Notes: generated by a model not told the origin, from the letters alone. DNA of 64,000 nucleotides from Myroides odoratus DSM 2801 (GCF_000243275.1 NZ_CM001437.1:800703-864702); one strand, 5' to 3'; counted from the stretch's first letter, positions 40,413-48,782 are shown. Numbers and translations: made by a program.

Positions 40413-40802
40413 ATGAAAACAAAAGAAGAAGTAATACGTGAAGCGTGGGGAGATAATTATAACGACCAAATAAATAAAAATGGTTGGCTTACAGTAGGTT
40501 TTAACTACGAATATAATCACAATGATTTTGACACAATAAGATATTTAGACTGCGTGGAAATCAGACCAAAATCACTCCAAGGAATCGAAAGTAATAACGG
40601 TTGGATTCGTATTGAAAGTAAAAAAGATTTACCTAAAGAAAGTTGTCCTGTATTTATCAAAGATTTTACGGGATGCATTTCAGAAATCCCATATTACTAC
40701 TTTAACGAATACAAGTTATTTAAAGGACAGAACACCTGTTTAAAATGGGAGGATGTAATAAGTTACTCAACAATTTTTAAACCTAAAAAACCACACTATT
40801 AA
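40413..40802 (+). CDS. DUF551-like small protein
   Basis: 129 residues. The C-terminal half, NNGWIRIESKKDLPKESCPV then FIKDFTGCISEIPYYY, matches the DUF551 pattern (WI.ie..lP....V.v) found in phage and mobile-element proteins. The N-terminal half (IREAWGDNYNDQINKNGWLT) is shared with other small proteins of such elements. Function unknown. The stop codon overlaps the next start (TAATG). Confidence 0.6.
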   Translation: MKTKEEVIREAWGDNYNDQINKNGWLTVGFNYEYNHNDFDTIRYLDCVEIRPKSLQGIESNNGWIRIESKKDLPKESCPVFIKDFTGCISEIPYYYFNEYKLFKGQNTCLKWEDVISYSTIFKPKKPHY

Positions 40803-40951
40803 TGAAAACAGCAATATACATTCCAACTGGAGAAACAGTACAACTAACAAATGAAACAAGGGATTTGTACGGACAAGAAGAAATGAAAGTGATTTTCCCT
40901 AATGGAGCTGAACACTTTGAATTTATGGACGATTTAAACTTTGAAGCATGA
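40802..40951 (+). CDS. 49-residue hypothetical protein
   Basis: ATG at 40802 overlapping the previous stop, TGA at 40949-40951 overlapping the next start (ATGA). Chain: MKTAIYIPTGETVQLTNETR, then DLYGQEEMKVIFPNGAEHFE. Acidic, beta-rich. Overlaps at both ends strongly support it as a coupled real gene despite its size. Confidence 0.7.
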   Translation: MKTAIYIPTGETVQLTNETRDLYGQEEMKVIFPNGAEHFEFMDDLNFEA

Positions 40952-41397
40952 TACAAGCAAGTGAATTAAGGCTAGGAAACCTAGTATTTGTTGACAACAA
41001 GAAATACCATCCCAAACTAAAAAATATTCCTGTAGTAGTTACAGGGATTGAGAAAAAGACATTAACCAATGATCAAAAACAGTCATTCCCTTTTTCTGAT
41101 TCATCCATAAGAATCGTACCTACTCAAGGAGAGTTTAAAGATTTAGAGATTGGACAACTGAATGAATTTATCAAACCAATTGAGCTGACAGAAGAAAGAT
41201 TGCTGCAATGTGGATTTAAACACACTGGGAATGGTTTCTACGAATTGTTAGGCACTCACATAGGATTATGTAATATTGGTGATGTATTTTTTAATGTAGG
41301 ATTTAAAGGGATTACTATTGGTAATATAAAATACCTTCACCAACTCCAGAACCTTTATTTCGCTCTTACAGGAAAAGAATTAGAAATTAATCTTTAG
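40948..41397 (+). CDS. Conserved mobile-element protein (HQLQNLYFALTG type)
   Basis: 149 residues. It starts with ASELRLGNLVFVDNKKYHPK and contains IKPIELTEERLLQCGFKHTG, ending KYLHQLQNLYFALTGKELEI. The start (LR.GN.V), the pI.LTE..L...GF and the H.LQNLYFALTG.EL ending are hallmarks of a widespread Bacteroidota phage/mobile-element family of unknown function. It is probably an early gene. Confidence 0.65.
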   Translation: MIQASELRLGNLVFVDNKKYHPKLKNIPVVVTGIEKKTLTNDQKQSFPFSDSSIRIVPTQGEFKDLEIGQLNEFIKPIELTEERLLQCGFKHTGNGFYELLGTHIGLCNIGDVFFNVGFKGITIGNIKYLHQLQNLYFALTGKELEINL

Positions 41398-41415
41398 ATT
41401 TACTCAATAAAAAAA

Positions 41416-41476
41416 TCCCGTTGGGTTACCACACACCAACGGGAAACATGTCTGCATTTTTTTAAACCCTATTAAA
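41416..41476 (+). promoter_or_regulatory. Hairpin/AACCCTATTAAA element, copy 3
   Basis: A 9-bp perfect stem (TCCCGTTGG 41416-41424 with CCAACGGGA 41436-41444) and loop GTTACCACACA, then AACCCTATTAAA at 41465-41476, 28 bases before the next ATG. An A run upstream could make it a minus-strand terminator, but no minus-strand gene leads into it. Confidence 0.75.
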
Positions 41477-41504
41477 AATTTGCAACTACAAAATTAAAAA
41501 TATT

Positions 41505-41717
41505 ATGTCGTTAAAAGAAGAAATTGCCCAAAAATTAAAAGCCCGCAGAATTGAACTCGGACTTACTATGGAGGAACTTGCAATACTCGTTTGGGGAGAT
41601 CCTAAAAAGAGCGGGCAGATTTCCAATTATGAGAACGGAAAACGAGCGTTATCTCTCGATACTTTGGAGTTATTTTTGGAAGCTTTACAGATGGAATTAA
41701 TTTTAAAAAACAGATAA
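41505..41717 (+). CDS. Cro/CI-type HTH regulator
   Basis: 70 residues, a stand-alone XRE helix-turn-helix: EIAQKLKARRIELGLTMEEL, AILVWGDPKKSGQISNYENG, KRALSLDTLELFLEALQMEL. The GLTMEELA and SGQISNYENGKR segments are the two HTH helices. There is no C-terminal cleavage domain, so it is more like Cro or a plasmid regulator than a full CI repressor. Last plus-strand gene of the element, 219 bp before the host gene. Confidence 0.75.
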   Translation: MSLKEEIAQKLKARRIELGLTMEELAILVWGDPKKSGQISNYENGKRALSLDTLELFLEALQMELILKNR

Positions 41718-41863
41718 ACAAAAGACCGTAATTTGTATTATTATGTTTATCTAATGTAAAACAGATATAAATGTATTTAAATTTTGCTGTGAAGATGTTG
41801 TGCAAATCATTAAAAAATAAAATACAAAAACCTAATAATCAATAAATTAAATTACAAAATACT

Positions 41864-41880
41864 AATCCTGACTGGATCAC
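41864..41880. other. Candidate right attachment site (tRNA 3'-end-like)
   Basis: AATCCTGACTGGATCAC resembles the 3' half of a tRNA T stem and acceptor stem (…ATCCTGAC-TGGATCAC), but no tRNA body precedes it. It sits between the last phage-type gene and the first host gene. Phages using tRNA genes leave such a fragment at one end. The partner copy would lie left of the window. Confidence 0.3.
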
Positions 41881-41912
41881 AAAAAAGCCTTGGAAAAATC
41901 GAAGGCTTTTTT
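41881..41912. terminator. Bidirectional intrinsic terminator
   Basis: AAAAAAGCCTT pairs with AAGGCTTTTTT around GGAAAAATCG. It separates the plus-strand phage cluster from the convergent minus-strand host membrane gene. Confidence 0.75.
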
Positions 41913-41935
41913 ATTTATTTGAAGGAAGCTTAAGT

Positions 41936-42979
41936 CTAGGCTTTCGGATTACTAAATCCGTTTTTTTCTTTCGTACTTCTCAGAAAAATCAAACGGTCCT
42001 TAAAAACCAGATATTCTACCTGCATGGGGGTCTCTACCGAATGCAAGAAAGTATTATTTAAAGCTGATACATTAGATTGAATATGATGTAAACCACCTGA
42101 TAATCTAATCCAACCCTCTTGTGTTGCAGCACTTCTATGTCGTACTTCCGTCAAATACCACTCTGCGGCAGTACCCCGAAAAACCTGTACTGCTACTGAT
42201 GCATCTCTTTTATTTCTAAGTGCCTGTATTTGGGATAGATTCATCAATAGATATATAGTAAATAGCAAAAAGATCGTCGAACCAAAAATGACACACATAT
42301 AACCAAACATTTCCCAACTTGCACTCCCCTCTTGATATTCAACTAATCCTAAAGTTCCTAGAATAATAAGAAAAATAATCCCTGCAAGTAATGCAAATTC
42401 CCCTACCCCTTTCCATTGCCTACGAGATACGATTCGCCAATCTTCTGCAGTTGCCTGTCGGTCCTTCATGCATTGATCTTGATTAGGATAAATAGCTCCA
42501 GCAATCTTCCCATTCGCTAATAAGTAGAGTTCTATCGCTTCAGTGGTTTTGGCAACAACCTCCTTAAATTGAATCCCCCGAAATGTTCCAAATCCTGGAA
42601 CAATTAATGTGCTTTCGAAAACTTGCCCATCAATGATATACCTTACGCGTTTTCTAGGCAACGACTGTATATGTTCCAATTGTCCTTTAATCACTGAAAA
42701 ATCCCCCTTATCCAGCGTATTATCTAACAATTTCGTCCATTTATAATGATAGAAGACAAAGTAGCTACATAGAGCAAAAAAAAAGAATAAGATAAGCACT
42801 AAAGCCAATTGAAAACCTATGTTTTGCCCCATAAAAGCATTAATAGCAATGAGGAGTACAACCAAAGAGAAGCAAGCTGCAACACCTGAGATAGAAGAGT
42901 AAATTTTATGATACCTTCTGTGCTCTTGCAATATCCTGTGAATTAACGGCGGTAAGATGGAGGAGGTCTTTTGATTCAT
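41936..42979 (-). CDS. Four-helix membrane protein of unknown function
   Basis: 347 residues. Two N-terminal membrane helices (VAACFSLVVLLIAINAFMG; LALVLILFFFFALCSYFVF), a cytoplasmic or periplasmic domain of about 110 residues, two more helices (FALLAGIIFLIILGTLGLVE; MFGYMCVIFGSTIFLLFTIY) and a C-terminal soluble part with ARG/THR-rich strands. The soluble parts (VRYIIDGQVFESTLIVPGFG; VQVFRGTAAEWYLTEVRHRS) may be beta domains. No family recognised. First host gene next to the phage. Confidence 0.55.
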   Translation of the reverse strand: MNQKTSSILPPLIHRILQEHRRYHKIYSSISGVAACFSLVVLLIAINAFMGQNIGFQLALVLILFFFFALCSYFVFYHYKWTKLLDNTLDKGDFSVIKGQLEHIQSLPRKRVRYIIDGQVFESTLIVPGFGTFRGIQFKEVVAKTTEAIELYLLANGKIAGAIYPNQDQCMKDRQATAEDWRIVSRRQWKGVGEFALLAGIIFLIILGTLGLVEYQEGSASWEMFGYMCVIFGSTIFLLFTIYLLMNLSQIQALRNKRDASVAVQVFRGTAAEWYLTEVRHRSAATQEGWIRLSGGLHHIQSNVSALNNTFLHSVETPMQVEYLVFKDRLIFLRSTKEKNGFSNPKA

Positions 42980-43164
42980 GCGGTTACTTTATCTTTTGCT
43001 GTAAAGTTAATTTGTTATTTCTGATAAAACAATGCAGTCAAGTTGTCCTATTACAAATCCAGGCTTCGCTCTTTGGTGCAAAATTAGAACCTGGTTATTC
43101 TCCTTTTATTTTCCGTAGAAACAAAGGTCAAATGAATAGAAAGAAAAGAACGCTATCTACACAA

Positions 43165-43324
43165 GAAAGAAAAACTGCCTATCTTGTTAAGAATTAAAGG
43201 TTTATTTTTTTAACATTTTAACTTCTTCTATCTTTAAAAGAACCAATTTTAAACGATAAATAAAAATGAAAAAATTACTAGTAGGATTAGCCTTAGCACT
43301 TTCTTTTGGTTCATTTGCCAACAC
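43165..43324 (+). repeat. Duplicated promoter/leader/signal-peptide block, copy 1
   Basis: About 160 bp nearly identical to 43928-44085: upstream region, leader and the first 60 bases of coding sequence. It contains TATCTTTA about 30 bp before the ATG, a variant -7 box. Identity stops sharply at the signal-peptide end. Confidence 0.85.
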
Positions 43325-43646
43325 TAAAGAAAACGATACAAACGAACAAGTCATAGAAGTACAAAATTGTTATCAGATAGAAATATACGCGGTTGAATTT
43401 TTTCAAGGGATAAAGCTTGGTTCCATGAAAATTGGAACCCATCGCAATCTCTGTACGAGTTCGGAAGCGTGGACGTGGTATAATGAAGTAATAGCCTCTT
43501 ATGACGGGGTAGGTGGATATAACCCATTGACAAAAACCGAAGTTCGAATCCAAATTCCTTTGATGCCAGAGCTATTAGCAAAAGATAAATGTAATGATTT
43601 AGGATTCAGTGTTGTAACAAAGCCATTACCTTCAGAGATCATGTAA
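43266..43646 (+). CDS. Small secreted protein, tandem paralogue 1
   Basis: 126 residues. Signal peptide MKKLLVGLALALSFGSFAN, cleaved near residue 19. Mature region contains NCYQIEIYAVEFFQGIKLGS, CTSSEAWTWYNEVIASYDGV and VRIQIPLMPELLAKDKC, with three Cys conserved in the second copy. No family recognised. The second copy at 44027-44392 has the same upstream sequence and signal peptide but a diverged mature chain. It ends before a clear terminator and is probably expressed alone. Confidence 0.7.
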   Translation: MKKLLVGLALALSFGSFANTKENDTNEQVIEVQNCYQIEIYAVEFFQGIKLGSMKIGTHRNLCTSSEAWTWYNEVIASYDGVGGYNPLTKTEVRIQIPLMPELLAKDKCNDLGFSVVTKPLPSEIM

Positions 43647-43680
43647 AAGAAAAGAAAAATTTTCTTTCTATAAAAGCACT

Positions 43681-43712
43681 AAGCTACTAAGTAAAATTAG
43701 TAGCTTTTTTTT
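43681..43712 (+). terminator. Intrinsic terminator
   Basis: AAGCTACTAA-GTAAAA-TTAGTAGCTT followed by seven T residues, downstream of the first secreted-protein gene. Confidence 0.85.
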
Positions 43713-43927
43713 AAAAAGCAACCTATTGTTCATTCTTCTATCTTCTCTTACTTTCATTGAATGCTCTTTTCTTTCAAGATGGTAAGCATCAAATAAATTC
43801 GCAACCAAACTCGTGATTTTCCAATACAACAATCAGATTTACTTGTTCAATGAATGTCTCTTATTTTCTCTTTCACAAAAAATGAATACAACAGTATATC
43901 ACTGTTTGCTATACAATAGGTATAAAA

Positions 43928-44085
43928 GAAAGAAAAACTACCTATCTTGTTAAGAATTAAAGGTTTATTTTTTTAACATTTTAACTTCTTCTATCTTTAA
44001 AAGAACCAATTTTAAACGATATAACAATGAAAAAATTACTAGTAGGGCTAGCCTTAGCACTTTCTTTTGGTTCATTTGCCAACAC
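43928..44085 (+). repeat. Duplicated promoter/leader/signal-peptide block, copy 2
   Basis: Second copy of 43165-43324. It has a few substitutions (for example CTGCC to CTACC) and a 2-base length change just before the ATG. Confidence 0.85.
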
Positions 44086-44392
44086 AGGAGAAATAGACAA
44101 ACAAGAAGAGCAACGATTAGAAAGAATCAACTGTTACGAAATACAAATTTATGCAGTAACATTGAACCAAGGGGTTGAAGTAAATTCTACACGAATTGGA
44201 ATACATCATAAAAGCTGTACAGATAGCGAATCTCGTATTTGGTATCAAGAGGTTGTATCCTCGTATGACGGGATGTTCCATTACGATCGTCAAACACAAA
44301 CAGGGATATTAGTACAAATCCCTTTAATGCCTCACCAAATGGCTGATGACGTTTGTGGAATATACACAACCATGCCCGTTATTACTAAATAA
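44027..44392 (+). CDS. Small secreted protein, tandem paralogue 2
   Basis: 121 residues. Same signal peptide as its neighbour, then TGEIDKQEEQRLERINCYEI. Shared positions with the first copy are NCY.I.IYAV, IG.H...C..SE, WY.EV..SYDG and VQIPLMP...A.D.C; the intervening positions differ widely. This suggests gene duplication followed by rapid change of the exported part, or gene conversion of the 5' part only. Function unknown. Confidence 0.7.
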   Translation: MKKLLVGLALALSFGSFANTGEIDKQEEQRLERINCYEIQIYAVTLNQGVEVNSTRIGIHHKSCTDSESRIWYQEVVSSYDGMFHYDRQTQTGILVQIPLMPHQMADDVCGIYTTMPVITK

Positions 44393-44398
44393 TATACA

Positions 44399-44432
44399 AA
44401 TAGGGTGTCTTTTTGAGACACCCTATTTTTTT
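44399..44432 (+). terminator. Intrinsic terminator
   Basis: AATAGGGTGTCT and AGACACCCTATT form a 12-bp perfect stem with loop TTTTG and a T run. It ends the second secreted-protein gene. Confidence 0.9.
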
Positions 44433-44491
44433 CTACAAAATATATTCGCTTCTATTTCGCAACTGAGTTAAAATACCAATTCCATACAAAC

Positions 44492-45667
44492 CTATTCTTC
44501 TTTAATTGCATAGCAAGCTAGATATAGCCCATGACAAACAAGTAGAGCTAAACCAGTTAAGAGCAATAAATCTACAGGAATTAAATTGGTAGCTGCAGAG
44601 ATAATAAAGGTCAACATCAACTGCAAAGACCCTAACAAAGCAGAAGCAGATCCGCTATTTTCATGGAAAGGTTCTAAGGCTAATTTAGTTGTTGCTGGGA
44701 ATAAAACACCCAAGGTAAAAATAATAAAAAACAAAGGAACTAAAAGCCATTCAATGGGTTGTTGCATCATACATAACCCAAGGAAAATTATACTACAAAA
44801 GAGTCCCAGTATCGTGGTGTATAAAATAATCTGACGAATGGACCACCAACGGGTAAAGGCACTCGATACCCAAGCCCCTACCATCAATCCAACTGCATTA
44901 AAAGCAAAGATATAGCTAAATATTGCAGAGGATAATTGACCATATTCCATAATTAAATAAGGTGCATTGGCCAGGTAAATCATCAATATACTGTAAGTTA
45001 CACTACCAATTAAGGTATATTTCAAGAAGATTTTCACTCGTAATACCGCTCTAAAATCTTGAATTAAATTGCGCTTTTGTACAGGAGCTATTGTCTTGAC
45101 TTTCGTTTCTGGTAAGAAAAACACAACCAAAAGCAACGAAATAATACCAAGTGCTAAGAGGGTAATAAACGTAGATTGCCATGTAAAATGCGACACTAAA
45201 AAGTTTCCTGCAACAGGTCCAATAATTGGAGCAACACCAGCAATAATAGCTAAGAGTGAAAATACACGCATGGTATCATCTTGTTCGAAATACTCATTGA
45301 CAATTGCCCTCGCGATTACCACACCTGCACAACCCGCAAAAGCTTGAAAAAAACGAGCAATCCAAAACTGTTCAATATTCACGGAATAAATACAAGCAAT
45401 AGTCGCGGCTATAAAAAGCAACAATGAGGCAATTGTTGGCCATTTACGCCCATACTTATCTGAAATAATTCCCCAAAACAATTGACCAACAGCAAACCCC
45501 GCTAAAAATGTTGAAATTGAAAATTGAACTGCCTTTAAATCGGTTTGATAGTATTGAGAGATCTTCAAAAATCCTGGTAAATACAAATCAATACTAAAAG
45601 GCTCTAATGCAGATAATAGGGCCAAAATAAAGACCACAATAAACTGCTGTTTCTTTAACTTACTCAT
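44492..45667 (-). CDS. Bcr/CflA-family MFS drug efflux transporter
   Basis: 391 residues with 12 predicted membrane helices. The N-terminus ALEPFSIDLYLPGFLKISQY is the Bcr/CflA signature (D.YLP..), and the loop 2-3 motif is GIISDKYGRKWPTIA, a form of the MFS motif A (G.L.D+.GR+). Proton-driven export of drugs such as bicyclomycin or chloramphenicol is the family role; the substrate here is unknown. An AraC-type regulator is encoded 63 bp upstream on the same strand and may control it. Confidence 0.8.
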   Translation of the reverse strand: MSKLKKQQFIVVFILALLSALEPFSIDLYLPGFLKISQYYQTDLKAVQFSISTFLAGFAVGQLFWGIISDKYGRKWPTIASLLLFIAATIACIYSVNIEQFWIARFFQAFAGCAGVVIARAIVNEYFEQDDTMRVFSLLAIIAGVAPIIGPVAGNFLVSHFTWQSTFITLLALGIISLLLVVFFLPETKVKTIAPVQKRNLIQDFRAVLRVKIFLKYTLIGSVTYSILMIYLANAPYLIMEYGQLSSAIFSYIFAFNAVGLMVGAWVSSAFTRWWSIRQIILYTTILGLFCSIIFLGLCMMQQPIEWLLVPLFFIIFTLGVLFPATTKLALEPFHENSGSASALLGSLQLMLTFIISAATNLIPVDLLLLTGLALLVCHGLYLACYAIKEE

Positions 45668-45730
45668 ACTCTTTTTCTAAAAGTGCAAAAATACGTCGAG
45701 GTTAAAGAGTAAAACTTATCCTAATAGGAC

Positions 45731-46600
45731 TTATCCTTGGACTTTTTTCACCTGGGCTCTAAAATCTTTGGGAGTTTGATGTGTGAGTTTCTTAAAAAAA
45801 CGATTGAAATAGGAGACGTCAGAAAAATTCAATGCATCAGCTATCGTTTGAATATTCTCTTCGCTATAGCCTACTAATCGCTTCGCTTCCAGTGCTAAAC
45901 GTTCTTGTAGCTGTTGTTTTAATGTCTTCCCAATAGCCTGGTATAAAATTTCATTCATTCGCTTGACAGAGAGTGCAACTTGATCCGCATAAAACTCGTT
46001 TTTTCGCTGCGTTATATAATGTTCTTCTATGAGTTGCAATAATTTATGCATGCGTTCATCTAACACAATATGCTTTTCTGCTATTAAGGGTAAATCCTGT
46101 AAATGAACAATATACAATTGTAAATACTGCTCCAAAACAGTAGGTCGTTGATGCGTATTGAATTCAATTTCAATCAACAAATGCAGATACTCTAAGCGCA
46201 AACTTTCTTCAGCAGTAACCTCGAATTTCAACTGGTTATGCCCCGTAAAAAATTGCTGTTTGGCTTCTTTAAACAAGACACTGTGAAAGTAATGTTTATC
46301 AATAGCTAAGCAATAGCCTCTACTGAAGCGCGGATCAAAATGGTGAACCTGACCTGGATAAATAATCCAAATTTCTTGAGGTTTAATCGGATAAGATATA
46401 AAGTCTATTTCGTGTTCTTGAGGGGAATCGACAGCCACAAACCAATAGATTTGATAAAAGTCGTACTGATAATGCCCCTCAAATTCAAACAGATCAATAC
46501 TCTCCTCGATTCTGTAAAATTCAATGGGTATATTCTTATCACTTTGCTGAACTTGAACAACTTTTGCTTTTGTCTTCATGCGTACTTTAGATGAGTTCAT
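45731..46600 (-). CDS. AraC-family transcriptional regulator
   Basis: 289 residues from the ATG at 46600; a GTG at 46621 is less likely. The N-terminal half is a cupin-like sensor (YQIYWFVAVDSPQEHEIDFI; EIWIIYPGQVHHFDPRF). The C-terminal 100 residues carry two HTHs: YADQVALSVKRMNEILYQAI, then NIQTIADALNFSDVSYFNRF, with the FKKLTHQTPKDFR ending typical of AraC. It is upstream of the MFS pump gene in the same orientation and is a candidate activator of it. The inducer is unknown. Confidence 0.8.
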   Translation of the reverse strand: MNSSKVRMKTKAKVVQVQQSDKNIPIEFYRIEESIDLFEFEGHYQYDFYQIYWFVAVDSPQEHEIDFISYPIKPQEIWIIYPGQVHHFDPRFSRGYCLAIDKHYFHSVLFKEAKQQFFTGHNQLKFEVTAEESLRLEYLHLLIEIEFNTHQRPTVLEQYLQLYIVHLQDLPLIAEKHIVLDERMHKLLQLIEEHYITQRKNEFYADQVALSVKRMNEILYQAIGKTLKQQLQERLALEAKRLVGYSEENIQTIADALNFSDVSYFNRFFKKLTHQTPKDFRAQVKKVQG

Positions 46601-46857
46601 CTTGCAGTATTTGATTTCCACTTCCTGCAGTTTGTCTACTAAATAAAAACAAATATAAAGCTTAAAAAAATAAAATGCCTTTATTACATCAATGCTATTA
46701 GACTTTCTATCTTTCCTTATTTCTCTACTATTATCCTAAAAACAAGTTTAACAACAAGTACAGAAAAACCTCCTAAATAGTTAACAATTAGACTTATTTT
46801 AATAAAAATACGTATTTATTCTTAAATTAGGTTAACCAATTTTTAATTTATACGATT

Positions 46858-47241
46858 ATGAAAAATTTATTTTTAGTATTGACTTTATTCTTGTCTTTTA
46901 GTGCTTTTGCACAATATGATAAACCAGCACCAAAACCTGATATATCAGGCTGGTTTCGATATGAGTTCTATACTTGTGACAGTAATGGCCACCGAATTAC
47001 AGATCATAGGAATCCAAAGTACAAGAAATTTACAGTAGAAATATACCAAACCATTTATGGCACACCACCTACGGGTATTTTATATACTATTGTTCAACAA
47101 GTTTCAGATCAAATCTGCCAATATGGTGAACTTTCACGTTTTTATCCTAATGTAAGGATACTTGATATTGAATACTCTTCTTATATTGGTATAGGAGACC
47201 CAATAACACCAGGTCCAGTAATAATTAAACCTGTAAAATAA
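46858..47241 (+). CDS. Small secreted protein
   Basis: 127 residues. Signal peptide MKNLFLVLTLFLSFSAFAQ, cleaved near AFA-Q. The mature part is Tyr/Pro-rich and beta-prone (FTVEIYQTIYGTPPTGILYT; NVRILDIEYSSYIGIGDPIT), ending VIIKPVK. Overall size and type match the tandem secreted proteins at 43.3 and 44.0 kb, but no clear sequence homology is visible. Function unknown. A terminator follows. Confidence 0.6.
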   Translation: MKNLFLVLTLFLSFSAFAQYDKPAPKPDISGWFRYEFYTCDSNGHRITDHRNPKYKKFTVEIYQTIYGTPPTGILYTIVQQVSDQICQYGELSRFYPNVRILDIEYSSYIGIGDPITPGPVIIKPVK

Positions 47242-47242
47242 T

Positions 47243-47272
47243 AAAAAAGGCTCGTTTAAACGAGCCTTTTTT
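47243..47272. terminator. Bidirectional intrinsic terminator
   Basis: AAAAAAGGCTCG-TTTAAA-CGAGCCTTTTTT, a perfect palindrome between convergent genes. Confidence 0.9.
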
Positions 47273-47278
47273 ATTATT

Positions 47279-47518
47279 TTACAATTGGGTCATTGTTACT
47301 AATTGAGCATGAGGCACTTTAAAGTGCTGCATACCATCACTAAAAATATAATGATTGACTTGTTGTTTATCTGTATAATCTAACGCAATTAATTTTTTAT
47401 CTCTACTTACAGATTCTACTTTTCCATTGCGTTCTTCTTTATACGAAACCATAAACCTTTTTCCAACTAATTCGCAAATGCTAGTGGTATCTAGCTCAAA
47501 AATCTCATTTGAGGTCAT
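47279..47518 (-). CDS. Hypothetical small protein
   Basis: 79 residues (MTSNEIFELDTTSICELVGK ... NHYIFSDGMQHFKVPHAQLV). Short, beta-rich, no signal peptide or membrane segment. No family recognised. It shares a bidirectional terminator with the convergent secreted-protein gene. Confidence 0.5.
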   Translation of the reverse strand: MTSNEIFELDTTSICELVGKRFMVSYKEERNGKVESVSRDKKLIALDYTDKQQVNHYIFSDGMQHFKVPHAQLVTMTQL

Positions 47519-47727
47519 ATTTTTAAATTTTAAATGATATTCTTGTAAGATACTAAAAATTAAGCAGATAAACTAATTTAGCTACGGTAGGCAGACAGTT
47601 TAGCTTCTCAAATGAACCTTATTATCGAATGAAATCACGTTTTATTGTAATTTTATCGATCAATTATCTTTCATCCTTATATTCAATACATAAAAAAACT
47701 ATCTTTATTTTCTAATTGTTAGCATCG

Positions 47728-48105
47728 ATGAACATGTCTTCTTTCAACTTAAAAACAATAGAACTAAAGAGTTTTATTCCGGCAAAGGATTTTCAAACTT
47801 CTCTAGCTTTTTACACCGCTTTGGGTTTCGAAATTTTGTGGCAAGAGGAACAACTATGTCTATTTGCACTAGGACAGACCAAATTCTTTTTGCAAAATCT
47901 CTATACCAAAGAGTGGGCAGAAAACACCATGCTCCATTTGCATGTAGAAAATGCAGATGCTTGGCATAGCCACATAAAAGAATTAAATCTACACCATACC
48001 TTTACTTTCACTTTGACAGATCCTGAAGATCGAGCATGGAAAATGCGTGATTTTGTTCTCATTGACCCTTCTGGAGTACTTTGGAGAATTGCGCATAATA
48101 TCTAA
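47728..48105 (+). CDS. VOC-family (glyoxalase/bleomycin-resistance-like) protein
   Basis: 125 residues from the ATG at 47728; an upstream TTG is not needed. The chain has the two-repeat VOC pattern: FIPAKDFQTSLAFYTALGFE, then LCLFALGQTKFFLQN, and WHSHIKELNLHHTFTFTLTD followed by WKMRDFVLIDPSGVLWRIAH. The Glu/His metal ligands are not all clear, so it may be a binding or resistance-type member rather than an enzyme. The HD-domain gene starts about 50 bp downstream. Confidence 0.7.
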   Translation: MNMSSFNLKTIELKSFIPAKDFQTSLAFYTALGFEILWQEEQLCLFALGQTKFFLQNLYTKEWAENTMLHLHVENADAWHSHIKELNLHHTFTFTLTDPEDRAWKMRDFVLIDPSGVLWRIAHNI

Positions 48106-48155
48106 GGGTATTTTTTTTATTCCACGCATTATTTATTTCTACTAACTCAATCCAT

Positions 48156-48782
48156 ATGTCTACTTCTCTTCAACTTGAATTCCAACACATTGTTGGTCAA
48201 TATTCAACAGATCAAAATTTAATACAATCCTATTGGCTTGAAATAAAAAAGCAATACGAAACAGCTGGGCGATATTATCACAACTTAACCCATCTCAAGA
48301 ATATACTAGAGGAGTTAAATGAGATACGTGCTGAAATAAACGATTGGGAGGCAATCTTATGCTCTGTTTTTTATCATGATATCATCTATGATGCCCGCGC
48401 TCAAGATAATGAAGAACAAAGTGCTCAACTTGCAAAAGAAAGATTAACCATTCTTCAACTACCAGAATCAAAAATAGAGTTGATTTTCAATCAAATAATA
48501 GCAACTAAGCAACATCGAAAATCTACAAATTCAGACATCAATTACTTTTTGGATGCAGATCTTAGTATTTTAGGGAAGGATTGGGAGCAATACAAAAGAT
48601 ATTATCAAAATATCAGAAAAGAATATGCTATTTACCCTGATGATGTGTATAACCACGGTAGAAAAAAAACGCTTACTCATTTTTTAACCTTTGAAACTAT
48701 ATTTAATACTCCTTATTTCAAGTCAAAATACGAAAATCAAGCTCGGCACAATATCGAAAAAGAACTAAACCTACTTCACTAA
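48156..48782 (+). CDS. HD-superfamily metal-dependent phosphohydrolase (predicted)
   Basis: 208 residues. The metal-binding pattern is visible: His in RYYHNLTHLKNILEELNEI, HD in CSVFYHDIIYDARAQDNEEQ, His in ATKQHRKSTNSDINYFLDAD and the last Asp in FLDADLSILG. This order and the YHN.tH motif match a family of uncharacterised HD proteins common in Bacteroidota. The substrate is unknown; nucleotides are the usual guess. Next gene is 135 bp away. Confidence 0.75.
   Translation: MSTSLQLEFQHIVGQYSTDQNLIQSYWLEIKKQYETAGRYYHNLTHLKNILEELNEIRAEINDWEAILCSVFYHDIIYDARAQDNEEQSAQLAKERLTILQLPESKIELIFNQIIATKQHRKSTNSDINYFLDADLSILGKDWEQYKRYYQNIRKEYAIYPDDVYNHGRKKTLTHFLTFETIFNTPYFKSKYENQARHNIEKELNLLH

Noticed and set aside
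1..41880. An integrase or CI-type repressor with cleavage domain, to prove a temperate phage
   Set aside because: None is visible. The prophage reading rests on host genes at the right edge and virion genes on the left; the left end lies outside the window.
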